Shown: piece after piece, positions 1 through 11,102 of the stretch | Position numbering within the stretch: the first letter of the stretch is position 1 | How the letters are laid out: every line of letters begins with the position of its first letter | Origin: Paulinella micropora | Lineage: Eukaryota > Cercozoa > Imbricatea > Euglyphida | NCBI GenBank assembly: GCA_009731375.1 | Contig: BJOX01000192.1 | Span: 224,484 to 288,483, forward strand | Direction of reading: 5' to 3' | DNA: 64,000 nt | The notes under the pieces: model-generated | The model's input: the letters and a program-made list of their open reading frames with translations, nothing else | Databases searched by the model: none | Told to the model about the DNA's origin: nothing | Program-made: the position numbers and the translations under genes

Positions 1-1306
1 AAACGCATCAGCCGCCGTACATGTACTACTAGCGTCTTACCCTTTCCCTGTATTCGGTATGTCAAAGCACCTACTTGTTCTACAACAGTGTAAGGGCCTT
101 GCCACATCGGGAAGAGTTTGACGCTAACCAAGTTGGGTACCTGGGGTACGTACAGGAAGACTAAGTCCGCTTTATGGTATTCCCCCGACTCATACTTGAC
201 TTTGTTCGGCGTCTGCTGGTTTTGTTTGTGAGCCTCTTCGGCCTCCCGCGCCTTCATGACGTAGTGTCTGGCTTCCGCCATGACTCGTAGACGACAGGCC
301 ATCAGCTCATCATGCTCCAAAAAGCCCCCTTCCGGGAGGTTTGGTAACACCAGCTCCTCCGGAATCCTTAAGTGCTGCCCGTATACCAGGAAATTGGGGG
401 AAGCGCCCGTAGCTTTTCCGCCCAATGCCCTCGATGCGGTGTTGTTCATGGAGAACACAAAAGACGGTAAGGCCTTATGCCATATGTGCTGATTATCGCG
501 ACAATACTGTTGGAGTGCGGCCTTGAGCGGTCTGTGGACCCTCTCAATTTTGCCGTTGCTCTCTGGCGAATATGCCGTTACGTATTTCCACTTAAAGCCC
601 CACACTGTGGACAGCCGAGCGGAGAGTTCGTTTGTAAACTTCGATCCCCGATCGCTGTACACATTTTTCGGCACTCCGGTATATCGGAAGACATGGTCGA
701 CCAGGGCCTCGCATGTCAATTCCGCATCCTTTTCCACAACTGGTGCCGCGAACACATAATTCGAGAAGCGGTCTATGGCTGTCAGGATGTACCGATAATT
801 GTGGTCTCCGCTCGCGGTAGCGGTCCTACGTAATCAACATGCAACGTTTCGAAAAGGTTCTCAACCAGCTTGTATTCACCATAGAGGCCTCTCTGAGCGT
901 TGTTGTGTGGGGTTTTGGTTTGCTTGCAGTGTTCGCATGAGTCGACTATGTCGGCAATGGATTTCTGCATGCCATGCCACCAAAACCTGCGTGAAATGAA
1001 CCAAGACATTTTATCCCTTCCCGTATGTGAGTTGAGAGCAGAGCGGTGAGTTGCTAAAAGGATCGCCTTGCGTGACTGGGTTGGTACCCACAGTGTCCAC
1101 TTTGAAGGCGTCTTTTCCCACTTACCGCCTGCCCCATTATACCACAGGAGGTTATCATGGCAGGTCATCGTTTTCTTATGGGCTCTTATTTCTCTTGTCT
1201 CGGGATGTGCTATCGGGTCAATAGCGTGAGCAATGAAGGGGCCGCATTCCTTAGAGCTCTTCGCCAACTGACCAAACACCTCGGGACTTGCCACCGTCAT
1301 ATCCAT
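1..1306 (-). pseudogene. Ty3/Gypsy integrase, frameshifted, runs off left edge
   Basis: This is the retroviral-type integrase that joins element cDNA to the chromosome. The frame at 1306-782 holds the N-terminal zinc finger: two His in ATHRSALNSHTG, then CEHC about 25 residues later. It also holds the first catalytic Asp in HVDYVGPL and then stops at 782. The rest of the core lies in another minus-strand frame, open from about 826 to the window edge. It shows AIDRFSNY, the second Asp in SDRGSKF and the catalytic Glu in GKIERVHR, so the D,D,E triad is present but split by a frameshift near 790. The C-terminal part after the core looks complete enough to reach an LTR lying outside the window. 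I am sure of the family; whether the shift is decay or an assembly error is open. Confidence 0.9.
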
Positions 1307-1628
1307 GTCGTCCAGCTGGAGAGCACTGGTGACTAGGCTTGTAGGCCCCCTTTTTCGGTGTGTTTGCTCGGCGGCCGCGATAATCGCCGACCGTTCAGGG
1401 TGAACATGCTGAGGTACCCAGAACGACTGCGTCTTAGCCGCGAAAAATGCGTTAAAGGAGTGTTCATGTTCATGGGTCTGACCCGGCTTTATATCCCCTC
1501 GCTGAGGATGTCCGACTGGGTGTCGATCTCCTCCAGCAGGTCTTGCCAGTCCTCAGCTTCGTGTTGGGCGCAGCACACGCGACGTATGAATTGCAGCTGG
1601 TCCAACAGTTTAAGCTTGCAAATCGGGT
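1307..1628 (-). other. RNase H to integrase linker in a third frame
   Basis: Between the RNase H frame and the integrase zinc finger there is no long frame with a start codon. A minus-strand frame from about 1653 to 1480 is open and reads DPICKLKLLDQLQF, ending at a TAA. This probably is the linker of the same polyprotein in another frame, so a further frameshift lies near 1630. The junction at 1628 is also exactly where the second copy of this element (18054 onward) begins. Confidence 0.5.
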
Positions 1629-2903
1629 CTATATCCCGGTGTATGCATTGCAAAGCGGTCTAATCCGTCGCCTACGGAGCCTTTCACCCCGAGGCATCCG
1701 TGATAGGCTATCTGGGACCGTATTTTCTTTACCTTTCATGTACTCGATGGTGAAATCATACAAGGCCAGCTCCGACTGCCATCGGGCCAGTCGTCCCGTA
1801 TGTTCTCGGTCCATGAGCCATCTAAGGTTGGCATGATCTGTTTGAACCAATATGTTCGGAGCACCCCACAAGTACTCCCTCAGTCGACTGAACGCCCAAA
1901 CTATCGCCAACGCTTTGCGTTGTCTAGTGCAGTAGTTGACTTGTTCGGGCGTCAACTTCTTGCTGACGAACATGATCGGTCTCAACTGTTTGTGGTCAGA
2001 ATCGTATTGTTGTAAGACAGCCCCGACCGCGTATTTCGACGCGTCGGTTGCTACAACAAAACGCTTCTCAAAGTCGGGGAGAACCAAGACCGATCCGCCC
2101 TCTGTGAGGGGGTCTCGTGTCAACGCCTCCTTCAGCTTTGTGTATACCTCCGCCGCCTTTGGCGGTCATTCGCCATCCGGGTCGCCGTGAAGGCAGAAGT
2201 CCCGTAATGGTTTGACAAAGTCCTGGAAGTTCGGAATAAATTCCGAATACACCTGTGCCATACAGAGGAAGGAATGTAGCGCTGTGCGTGTGTTCGGGCG
2301 TGGAAGGGAACGGATAGCGTCCCGCTTCTCCGGCTTCAACACTATTACCCCATCCTTGACTCTGTACCCTAGATAATCGATGTGGTCCTTAGCGAACGAA
2401 CACTTCTCTAGGTTCAACCTGAGGCCGAAGGCTTCTAGGCGTCTCAAGATGTCCGACACGTGAGCCAGGTGCTCCGCTTCTGTCTTTGAATAAATAATGA
2501 TATCATCGATGTAACAAAAGCTATACTGGTTAGTATAACCGTAAGTTTCGGTGAGCTTCGGATCACCGTACTTCGGGTCGGTCCACTGGTACAGTCTCCC
2601 GCCGACGGCAAAGGCCGTCAGTGCCCGACTCTCCACTTCCAAAGGGATGTTCCAGAATCCATTCTTCAAATCTAGCTTTGTAAAGAACTTAGCATCCCGG
2701 AGTCGATTGAGGCCATCCCGCATACGGGGGATTGGTGCCTCAACGCTCTTGATGATCTTATTGAGCCTCGTGTAATTGATACAAAATCGCTGTTTGCCAT
2801 CCGGCTTTGGCGCGAGTCGAACCGGTGATCGGTACTCCGACCATGACGGTTCTATTAACCGTTTAGCAAACATGTCTTGGATCATTTCCTCACAGATCTG
2901 CTC
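1629..2903 (-). pseudogene. Ty3/Gypsy reverse transcriptase and RNase H
   Basis: This part of pol copies element RNA into DNA and removes the RNA strand. From 2903 down to 1629 there is one frame, broken only by a TGA at 2168-2166. RT motifs visible are SEYRSPVRLAPKPDGKQRF, motif A FTKLDLKNGFWNIPL and motif C CYIDDIIIYS, followed by the usual thumb/connection sequence. The F/MPFGLxNAP segment (motif B) expected between LYQW and YIDD is not recognisable; about 23 unrelated residues stand there. RNase H shows VVATDASKYAVGAVLQQ, KALAIVWAFSRLREYLWG, TDHANLRWL and KENTVPDSLSR. The TGA replaces the Trp usually found at the RT/RNase H joint (GE-stop-PPKAAE). A second copy at 18055-19329 carries the same stop. 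Confidence 0.92.
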
Positions 2904-4073
2904 CTACTTATAACTAAGGCGCGATCCGCGGAGACGAGGCATCGTCTGTCCCACTTGTCGCTCTATCTTGGCAGCAGTGTGCGTCACGCCGCCGGCTACA
3001 AGGGGTCCGAAAAGAGTCTTATTCTTCAGAAACTGAGCCTTGAGATCCCAAACAAAGTCTGGTGACCCTGACTGTCGCGCCACGACTTCGTCGATGATCT
3101 CTTCGACCGGTTTCTGGTATCTCGGGTCATCCGGGTACTCTAAGATGGAGTCCGGATCCTCAACCTCATCCTTCGCGTCCCTGCCTGGGTATCGCGTGGT
3201 AGACTGGTTGTCCCATGTTGCAAATTCCTGAAGTTCTACTAACATATCGGCGTTTTGTTTCGCTGCCGACTTGTGAAAGAACCCCGGAAAGATCTGAAAG
3301 GCAATCTCCCGCATGTCATCCACCTTTCGTGTCAGTAGTTTGGTTCTGTATGCCAGACCATCCTGCCTTGATCCTAATCGGAATGCCATGAGTGGTTTAG
3401 CCTGTCGACTAGGTATCGGTATTGGGTCATCGACCACCCTATCCAATACATCCCTCCATCCCATCACGGTGGGGTGTATCGGGAGTATAATGGTGATGTC
3501 TTCGCCCCGATCCAACCTGTCAGCCAGGAGTTTCGGTACCTTCGATAGGTTCTCGGGCTGTATGGGCTCCGATCCCTTATACCATAGTTTTAACTTTTCC
3601 ATCACATTATCATCCTCTGTGAGGCGTTTAGATGCATAGAAAACCAAGCTCGATTTGACCCTTATGAATTCATGAGGCCGTTTCTGCCCACCCCCATATA
3701 GGTAGGTTTGGTCAAAGCCTTGCCATGATTCGTCCTGCTTCCGTAGCAGCAAGACTTGGGCCTCGCGCTCAGCTGCTAAATCCTCGAAGCCCGCCCATGG
3801 GCCGGTCAGCTCCGGGACATAAACATTCGTGTATACCCATGCTGTGCCAGCGGGCGTAACACGCTGCTGTGTCCGTACATCATGCGGTATGGGGGTTGCG
3901 GGTGGGATCAAGGTCACCTGCGCTCTCCCCCTATACGGGTGATCTATCGGACGTTCTGGACTAGGGTTAAGTATGGGGTATTCCGCCACATGTCGGCCCC
4001 TTCCATACTTAATAACATCCAGTCCTAATAGAAGCTGAGCTTCCATCATCTTCAGATCAGGTTTACCCAGCAC
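2904..4073 (-). CDS. Ty3/Gypsy protease C-terminus and pre-RT linker
   Basis: This is a 389-codon frame directly upstream of RT and in phase with it; only a TAG at 2906-2904 separates them. It opens with LGKPDLKMMEAQLLLGLDVI, which resembles the G-x-D strand that closes retropepsin domains (typically ILGxDxL). About 350 residues follow that I do not recognise, rich in charged residues and prolines, with VYVPELTGPWAGFEDL near residue 90 and a Glu/Asp-rich stretch near 310. The linker is long for a Ty3 element and may carry an element-specific function. The start is a GTG by convention only; the real protein continues from the protease frame upstream by a one-base shift. Confidence 0.75.
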   Translation of the reverse strand: MLGKPDLKMMEAQLLLGLDVIKYGRGRHVAEYPILNPSPERPIDHPYRGRAQVTLIPPATPIPHDVRTQQRVTPAGTAWVYTNVYVPELTGPWAGFEDLAAEREAQVLLLRKQDESWQGFDQTYLYGGGQKRPHEFIRVKSSLVFYASKRLTEDDNVMEKLKLWYKGSEPIQPENLSKVPKLLADRLDRGEDITIILPIHPTVMGWRDVLDRVVDDPIPIPSRQAKPLMAFRLGSRQDGLAYRTKLLTRKVDDMREIAFQIFPGFFHKSAAKQNADMLVELQEFATWDNQSTTRYPGRDAKDEVEDPDSILEYPDDPRYQKPVEEIIDEVVARQSGSPDFVWDLKAQFLKNKTLFGPLVAGGVTHTAAKIERQVGQTMPRLRGSRLSYK

Positions 4074-4321
4074 TATTGTTCCCGGGAATCTGGCACCACC
4101 AAGACGTGTATTGTGTATGTCATGCCAGTCGGGAATTCCACCGTCAACTGAATACGACCAATGATCGCGCTTCTTCCGTCGTTAGCACCCCGGATATATC
4201 CGAGCTTTCCCTCGCGCGTGAAATCGAATAGCTTTCCGAATTTATCTATAAATCTTTTTCCCGCGAAGGTGATTTGTGCCATGCTATCGTTACCGGTGTC
4301 CAGGTGGGCGTTGAGCTCTCA
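4073..4321 (-). pseudogene. Ty3/Gypsy retropepsin (DTG aspartic protease)
   Basis: This is the aspartic protease that matures the element polyproteins. The frame reads ELNAHLDTGNDSMAQITFAG, with the catalytic D-T-G encoded at 4300-4292. It continues through GRIQLTVEFPTGMTYTIHVLVVPDS to a stop at 4073, where the sequence resumes one base out of frame in the next entry. Immediately upstream a TGA (4321-4319) interrupts the same frame after IRLYW, where the family usually has a Gly or a small residue before the flap strand. The active site is therefore intact but the frame is broken on both sides. Confidence 0.82.
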
Positions 4322-4432
4322 CCAATATAGACGGATGTAGCTCATGTCTCTTGCCTCCGCTGCAGGGAGGTCCTGGGGTTCGGCTGTCGAGATGAGTGCT
4401 TGTTGCAGCTCCATCTCAGCATACTAATAGTA

Positions 4433-4858
4433 TTACCTGCGCGCCCTCCGCCGTTGGGCATCGCCAAGCTTGTCCGGGTCCACCAGGGGCGTTAATCCCA
4501 TCTGGCTAATTACCGCCGGAGCAACGCTTGGGCCATCCCGTGTGCCCGGGAGCACTACAGGGTTCTGTGCTGTGAATGGTGATGCAGTATACATGTCGTC
4601 TGTGTGTGGAGGGAAGGCGTGGTCAATATGCGGTATATTCGGGTGATTAATATCGGAACCAGCCACCGTTCCCGGGGCTAGTCGAACATCACGACCGAGC
4701 AAAGACCTTTGAGGTGCTATTTGTTGTTTTGCCCTGGCTTTAATGTTAATCACCTTGTTCTCAAAGAGGACTGTTTTCTGTAGTGAGGCGACTGGGATGG
4801 AACCTGCCTTGCTTACGCAGGTGTCCGCTGGGCGGACACGGCAACTTCGCCCGTCCAT
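4433..4858 (-). CDS. Ty3 polyprotein segment upstream of protease
   Basis: This frame codes for 141 residues with no recognised fold. It begins MDGRSCRVRPADTC, has a basic middle (INIKARAKQQIAPQRSLLGR) and ends with an Arg-rich tail. It overlaps the next upstream frame (5163-4813) by 46 bases. The two probably are one polyprotein segment with a frameshift, since the Thr/Pro-rich upstream piece leads into this one. From 4073 to 4432 the protease frame follows after a short stretch without open sequence. Copies of this block recur at 6645-7070, 7572-7959 and 20859-21284. Confidence 0.5.
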   Translation of the reverse strand: MDGRSCRVRPADTCVSKAGSIPVASLQKTVLFENKVINIKARAKQQIAPQRSLLGRDVRLAPGTVAGSDINHPNIPHIDHAFPPHTDDMYTASPFTAQNPVVLPGTRDGPSVAPAVISQMGLTPLVDPDKLGDAQRRRARR

Positions 4859-5163
4859 TTTACCATCATCTTCACTAGCCGCCTGTGCGACATCGTCTTC
4901 GGGTGGAGATGGGTGAGGTCCGCCTGTACATTGTTGCGGAAGGTCGTCACCTCAGGTGAAGGTGTACGGCCACGACTACTGTTGTGCCCCTCTGTTATCT
5001 CTTCGCTCACCCCTGCCGTAGCAGTACTGTTGACTGTGATCGAGGGGTCTGTGACCCCCGCAATACTATCTACTTGCGGTGTAGAAGGGAGCACAGCAAC
5101 CCTAGCTGTCGGTGACTCGATACTGACTTGCGTCACCTGACCTGGCGTTGGTGTAGCCTCCAT
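4813..5163 (-). CDS. Thr/Pro/Val-rich Ty3 polyprotein segment
   Basis: This is a 116-residue low-complexity frame with an internal peptide repeat: TPTPGQVTQ followed by IESPTARVAV occurs here and again in the frame just upstream (5378-5181). At DNA level this is a direct duplication of about 90 bp, 5092-5160 against 5203-5270. The segment lies between the gag-like and protease parts and probably is a disordered linker. I recognise no catalytic motif. Identical or nearly identical copies lie at 7025-7375, 7914-8264, 8991-9251 and 21239-21589. Confidence 0.5.
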   Translation of the reverse strand: MEATPTPGQVTQVSIESPTARVAVLPSTPQVDSIAGVTDPSITVNSTATAGVSEEITEGHNSSRGRTPSPEVTTFRNNVQADLTHLHPKTMSHRRLVKMMVKWTGEVAVSAQRTPA

Positions 5164-5418
5164 TCTTACTGTCTTATCTACTACTGGTGAGGTGGGGACA
5201 CAGCAACCCTAGCCGTCGGTGACTCGATATCGGCTTGTGTCACCTGACCTGGCGTCGGTGTGGCCTCCGTTACCATCACACTATTAACTAGTGTTTCTGT
5301 TACTACTGCGCCTGTCCCGACAACTAGTCCATCACCCTCTGCGGTGGCTATCGTTTCCAACGGGTGTGCAAAACGCACCCGCTTACGTGCCCCCGGGTGT
5401 GTCCTTTCCGTTGATTGT

Positions 5419-5886
5419 CTAGGACTTGAATTTGCGCTTCTTGAAGGACTTGTGTCCTGCTGGCTGGCCTTGGCCCATCTGGCTCAGGAGTGTCTCCTGA
5501 CCGGGCATGTATGCCGCGAACTTGTCGGCTGCCGGGAAATGGCTCTTGAGCATGTCGGCCTCCGCATCGAAGGCGGCGCACCAACTCGCCACGTACCCGT
5601 TTGGCATCAGAGAGACCCGTCCGTGTTCGTCAACGTCCGGGAATGGCAAGTTCATGTGTGCCTGCTGTTTCGGGCAGGGCACCCAATCGCCATCTTCCGG
5701 CCTTTTGACCTTCGACTCTTCCGCCTTGTATCGGCGGATGTACCGCCTCATCGCTATCGGGTGCTGTGGGGTGCCCGGGAATGTGTGCCATCGCTGACAC
5801 GACTTTCCCATTAGGCAGGGCCATACCCAGAATTTACGTTCTGGTAAGCAGTTAAAAGCCAGTGCGTGATAAAAATAATCACACAA
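5419..5886 (-). CDS. Gag C-terminal, nucleocapsid-like segment
   Basis: This frame codes for 155 residues starting MCDYFYHALAFNCLPERK. The Cys residues at 2, 13, 24 and 31 and the His at 34 suggest a metal-binding knuckle, though the spacing is not the classical CX2CX4HX4C. A basic stretch YIRRYKAEESKVKRPEDGD follows, and the C-terminus is KKRKFKS, fitting an RNA-binding nucleocapsid end. In the copy at 10621-11102 the frame continues into unique sequence toward gag at 11.1-11.5 kb, which places it between gag and pol. It ends at a TAG at 5421-5419. The same frame recurs at 8520-8987, 9507-9974, 10621-11088 and 21845-22312. Confidence 0.6.
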   Translation of the reverse strand: MCDYFYHALAFNCLPERKFWVWPCLMGKSCQRWHTFPGTPQHPIAMRRYIRRYKAEESKVKRPEDGDWVPCPKQQAHMNLPFPDVDEHGRVSLMPNGYVASWCAAFDAEADMLKSHFPAADKFAAYMPGQETLLSQMGQGQPAGHKSFKKRKFKS

Positions 5887-5900
5887 ACATTAAACTTGAC

Positions 5901-8900
5901 NNNNNNNNNNTAGGTAGGTTTGGTCAAAGCCTTGCCATGATTCGTCCTGCTTCCGTAGCAGCAAGACTTGGGCCTCGCGCTCAGCTGCTAAATCCTCGAA
6001 GCCCGCCCATGGGCCGGTCAGCTCCGGGACATAAACATTCGTGTATACCCATGCTGTGCCAGCGGGCGTAACACGCTGCTGTGTCCGTACATCATGCGGT
6101 ATGGGGGTTGCGGGTGGGATCAAGGTCACCTGCGCTCTCCCCCTATACGGGTGATCTATCGGACGTTCTGGACTAGGGTTAAGTATGGGGTATTCCGCCA
6201 CATGTCGGCCCCTTCCATACTTAATAACATCCAGTCCTAATAGAAGCTGAGCTTCCATCATCTTCAGATCAGGTTTACCCAGCACTATTGTTCCCGGGAA
6301 TCTGGCACCACCAAGACGTGTATTGTGTATGTCATGCCAGTCGGGAATTCCACCGTCAACTGAATACGACCAATGATCGCGCTTCTTCCGTCGTTAGCAC
6401 CCCGGATATATCCGAGCTTTCCCTCGCGCGTGAAATCGAATAGCTTTCCGAATTTATCTATAAATCTTTTTCCCGCGAAGGTGATTTGTGCCATGCTATC
6501 GTTACCGGTGTCCAGGTGGGCGTTGAGCTCTCACCAATATAGACGGATGTAGCTCATGTCTCTTGCCTCCGCTGCAGGGAGGTCCTGGGGTTCGGCTGTC
6601 GAGATGAGTGCTTGTTGCAGCTCCATCTCAGCATACTAATAGTATTACCTGCGCGCCCTCCGCCGTTGGGCATCGCCAAGCTTGTCCGGGTCCACCAGGG
6701 GCGTTAATCCCATCTGGCTAATTACCGCCGGAGCAACGCTTGGGCCATCCCGTGTGCCCGGGAGCACTACAGGGTTCTGTGCTGTGAATGGTGATGCAGT
6801 ATACATGTCGTCTGTGTGTGGAGGGAAGGCGTGGTCAATATGCGGTATATTCGGGTGATTAATATCGGAACCAGCCACCGTTCCCGGGGCTAGTCGAACA
6901 TCACGACCGAGCAAAGACCTTTGAGGTGCTATTTGTTGTTTTGCCCTGGCTTTAATGTTAATCACCTTGTTCTCAAAGAGGACTGTTTTCTGTAGTGAGG
7001 CGACTGGGATGGAACCTGCCTTGCTTACGCAGGTGTCCGCTGGGCGGACACGGCAACTTCGCCCGTCCATTTTACCATCATCTTCACTAGCCGCCTGTGC
7101 GACATCGTCTTCGGGTGGAGATGGGTGAGGTCCGCCTGTACATTGTTGCGGAAGGTCGTCACCTCAGGTGAAGGTGTACGGCCACGACTACTGTTGTGCC
7201 CCTCTGTTATCTCTTCGCTCACCCCTGCCGTAGCAGTACTGTTGACTGTGATCGAGGGGTCTGTGACCCCCGCAATACTATCTACTTGCGGTGTAGAAGG
7301 GAGCACAGCAACCCTAGCTGTCGGTGACTCGATACTGACTTGCGTCACCTGACCTGGCGTTGGTGTAGCCTCCATTCTTACTGTCTTATCTACTACTGGT
7401 GAGGTGGGGACACAGCAACCCTAGCCGTCGGTGACTCGATATCGGCTTGTGTCACCTGACCTGGCGTCGGTGTGGCCTCCGTTACCATCACACTATTAAC
7501 TAGTGTTTCTGTTACTACTGCGCCTGTCCCGACAACTAGTCCATCACCCTCTGCGGTGGCTNNNNNNNNNNTGTCCGGGTCCACCAGGGGCGTTAATCCC
7601 ATCTGGCTAATTACCGCCGGAGCAACGCTTGGGCCATCCCGTGTGCCCGGGAGCACTACAGGGTTCTGTGCTGTGAATGGTGATGCAGTATACATGTCGT
7701 CTGTGTGTGGAGGGAAGGCGTGGTCAATATGCGGTATATTCGGGTGATTAATATCGGAACCAGCCACCGTTCCCGGGGCTAGTCGAACATCACGACCGAG
7801 CAAAGACCTTTGAGGTGCTATTTGTTGTTTTGCCCTGGCTTTAATGTTAATCACCTTGTTCTCAAAGAGGACTGTTTTCTGTAGTGAGGCGACTGGGATG
7901 GAACCTGCCTTGCTTACGCAGGTGTCCGCTGGGCGGACACGGCAACTTCGCCCGTCCATTTTACCATCATCTTCACTAGCCGCCTGTGCGACATCGTCTT
8001 CGGGTGGAGATGGGTGAGGTCCGCCTGTACATTGTTGCGGAAGGTCGTCACCTCAGGTGAAGGTGTACGGCCACGACTACTGTTGTGCCCCTCTGTTATC
8101 TCTTCGCTCACCCCTGCCGTAGCAGTACTGTTGACTGTGATCGAGGGGTCTGTGACCCCCGCAATACTATCTACTTGCGGTGTAGAAGGGAGCACAGCAA
8201 CCCTAGCTGTCGGTGACTCGATACTGACTTGCGTCACCTGACCTGGCGTTGGTGTAGCCTCCATTCTTACTGTCTTATCTACTACTGGTGAGGTGGGGAC
8301 ACAGCAACCCTAGCCGTCGGTGACTCGATATCGGCTTGTGTCACCTGACCTGGCGTCGGTGTGGCCTCCGTTACCATCACACTATTAACTAGTGTTTCTG
8401 TTACTACTGCGCCTGTCCCGACAACTAGTCCATCACCCTCTGCGGTGGCTATCGTTTCCAACGGGTGTGCAAAACGCACCCGCTTACGTGCCCCCGGGTG
8501 TGTCCTTTCCGTTGATTGTCTAGGACTTGAATTTGCGCTTCTTGAAGGACTTGTGTCCTGCTGGCTGGCCTTGGCCCATCTGGCTCAGGAGTGTCTCCTG
8601 ACCGGGCATGTATGCCGCGAACTTGTCGGCTGCCGGGAAATGGCTCTTGAGCATGTCGGCCTCCGCATCGAAGGCGGCGCACCAACTCGCCACGTACCCG
8701 TTTGGCATCAGAGAGACCCGTCCGTGTTCGTCAACGTCCGGGAATGGCAAGTTCATGTGTGCCTGCTGTTTCGGGCAGGGCACCCAATCGCCATCTTCCG
8801 GCCTTTTGACCTTCGACTCTTCCGCCTTGTATCGGCGGATGTACCGCCTCATCGCTATCGGGTGCTGTGGGGTGCCCGGGAATGTGTGCCATCGCTGACA

Positions 8901-11102
8901 CGACTTTCCCATTAGGCAGGGCCATACCCAGAATTTACGTTCTGGTAAGCAGTTAAAAGCCAGTGCGTGATAAAAATAATCACACAAACATTAAACTTGA
9001 CNNNNNNNNNNCTGTACATTGTTGCGGAAGGTCGTCACCTCAGGTGAAGGTGTACGGCCACGACTACTGTTGTGCCCCTCTGTTATCTCTTCGCTCACCC
9101 CTGCCGTAGCAGTACTATTGACTGTGATCGAGGGGTCTGTGACCCCCGCAATACTATCTACTTGCGGTGTAGAAGGGAGCACAGCAACCCTAGCTGTCGG
9201 TGACTCGATACTGACTTGCGTCACCTGACCTGGCGTTGGTGTAGCCTCCATTCTTACTGTCTTATCTACTACTGGTGAGGTGGGGACACAGCAACCCTAG
9301 CCGTCGGTGACTCGATATCGGCTTGTGTCACCTGACCTGGCGTCGGTGTGGCCTCCGTTACCATCACACTATTAACTAGTGTTTCTGTTACTACTGCGCC
9401 TGTCCCGACAACTAGTCCATCACCCTCTGCGGTGGCTATCGTTTCCAACGGGTGTGCAAAACGCACCCGCTTACGTGCCCCCGGGTGTGTCCTTTCCGTT
9501 GATTGTCTAGGACTTGAATTTGCGCTTCTTGAAGGACTTGTGTCCTGCTGGCTGGCCTTGGCCCATCTGGCTCAGGAGTGTCTCCTGACCGGGCATGTAT
9601 GCCGCGAACTTGTCGGCTGCCGGGAAATGGCTCTTGAGCATGTCGGCCTCCGCATCGAAGGCGGCGCACCAACTCGCCACGTACCCGTTTGGCATCAGAG
9701 AGACCCGTCCGTGTTCGTCAACGTCCGGGAATGGCAAGTTCATGTGTGCCTGCTGTTTCGGGCAGGGCACCCAATCGCCATCTTCCGGCCTTTTGACCTT
9801 CGACTCTTCCGCCTTGTATCGGCGGATGTACCGCCTCATCGCTATCGGGTGCTGTGGGGTGCCCGGGAATGTGTGCCATCGCTGACACGACTTTCCCATT
9901 AGGCAGGGCCATACCCAGAATTTACGTTCTGGTAAGCAGTTAAAAGCCAGTGCGTGATAAAAATAATCACACAAACATTAAACTTGACNNNNNNNNNNNN
10001 NNNNNNNNNNNNNNNNNNNNNNNNNNNNNNNNNNNNNNNNNNNNNNNNNNNNNNNNNNNNNNNNNNNNNNNNNNNNNNNNNNNNNNNNNNNNNNNNNNNN
10101 NNNNNNNNNNNNNNNNNNNNNNNNNNNNNNNNNNNNNNNNNNNNNNNNNNNNNNNNNNNNNNNNNNNNNNNNNNNNNNNNNNNNNNNNNNNNNNNNNNNN
10201 NNNNNNNNNNNNNNNNNNNNNNNNNNNNNNNNNNNNNNNNNNNNNNNNNNNNNNNNNNNNNNNNNNNNNNNNNNNNNNNNNNNNNNNNNNNNNNNNNNNN
10301 NNNNNNNNNNNNNNNNNNNNNNNNNNNNNNNNNNNNNNNNNNNNNNNNNNNNNNNNNNNNNNNNNNNNNNNNNNNNNNNNNNNNNNNNNNNNNNNNNNNN
10401 NNNNNNNNNNNNNNNNNNNNNNNNNNNNNNNNNNNNNNNNNNNNNNNNNNNNNNNNNNNNNNNNNNNNNNNNNNNNNNNNNNCTATTAACTAGTGTTTCT
10501 GTTACTACTGCGCCTGTCCCGACAACTAGTCCATCACCCTCTGCGGTGGCTATCGTTTCCAACGGGTGTGCAAAACGCACCCGCTTACGTGCCCCCGGGT
10601 GTGTCCTTTCCGTTGATTGTCTAGGACTTGAATTTGCGCTTCTTGAAGGACTTGTGTCCTGCTGGCTGGCCTTGGCCCATCTGGCTCAGGAGTGTCTCCT
10701 GACCGGGCATGTATGCCGCGAACTTGTCGGCTGCCGGGAAATGGCTCTTGAGCATGTCGGCCTCCGCATCGAAGGCGGCGCACCAACTCGCCACGTACCC
10801 GTTTGGCATCAGAGAGACCCGTCCGTGTTCGTCAACGTCCGGGAATGGCAAGTTCATGTGTGCCTGCTGTTTCGGGCAGGGCACCCAATCGCCATCTTCC
10901 GGCCTTTTGACCTTCGACTCTTCCGCCTTGTATCGGCGGATGTACCGCCTCATCGCTATCGGGTGCTGTGGGGTGCCCGGGAATGTGTGCCATCGCTGAC
11001 ACGACTTTCCCATTAGGCAGGGCCATACCCAGAATTTACGTTCTGGTAAGCAGTTAAAAGCCAGTGCGTGATAAAAATAATCACACAAACATTAAACTTG
11101 AC
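5901..11102. repeat. Nested, gap-separated copies of the 3699-5900 block
   Basis: N runs at 5901-5910, 7562-7571, 9002-9011 and 9989-10482 separate four copies of sequence already present to the left. 5911-7561 matches 3699-5349, 7572-9001 matches 4471-5900, 9012-9988 matches 4924-5900, and 10483-11102 matches 5281-5900. The matches look essentially perfect; I noted one difference (G at 5029, A at 9117). Three copies stop at the same base, the end of AAACTTGAC, and only the last continues into new sequence. The ten-base gaps are the usual placeholder for unknown size. I read this as overlapping contigs left unmerged, not as biology. Coding segments inside repeat those described at 3.7-5.9 kb. 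Confidence 0.9.

Noticed and set aside
5260-5814. 184-codon plus-strand frame repeated in every copy of the Ty3 block
   Set aside because: It is the antisense shadow of the nucleocapsid-like segment; it has no homology signal and recurs only because the block recurs.
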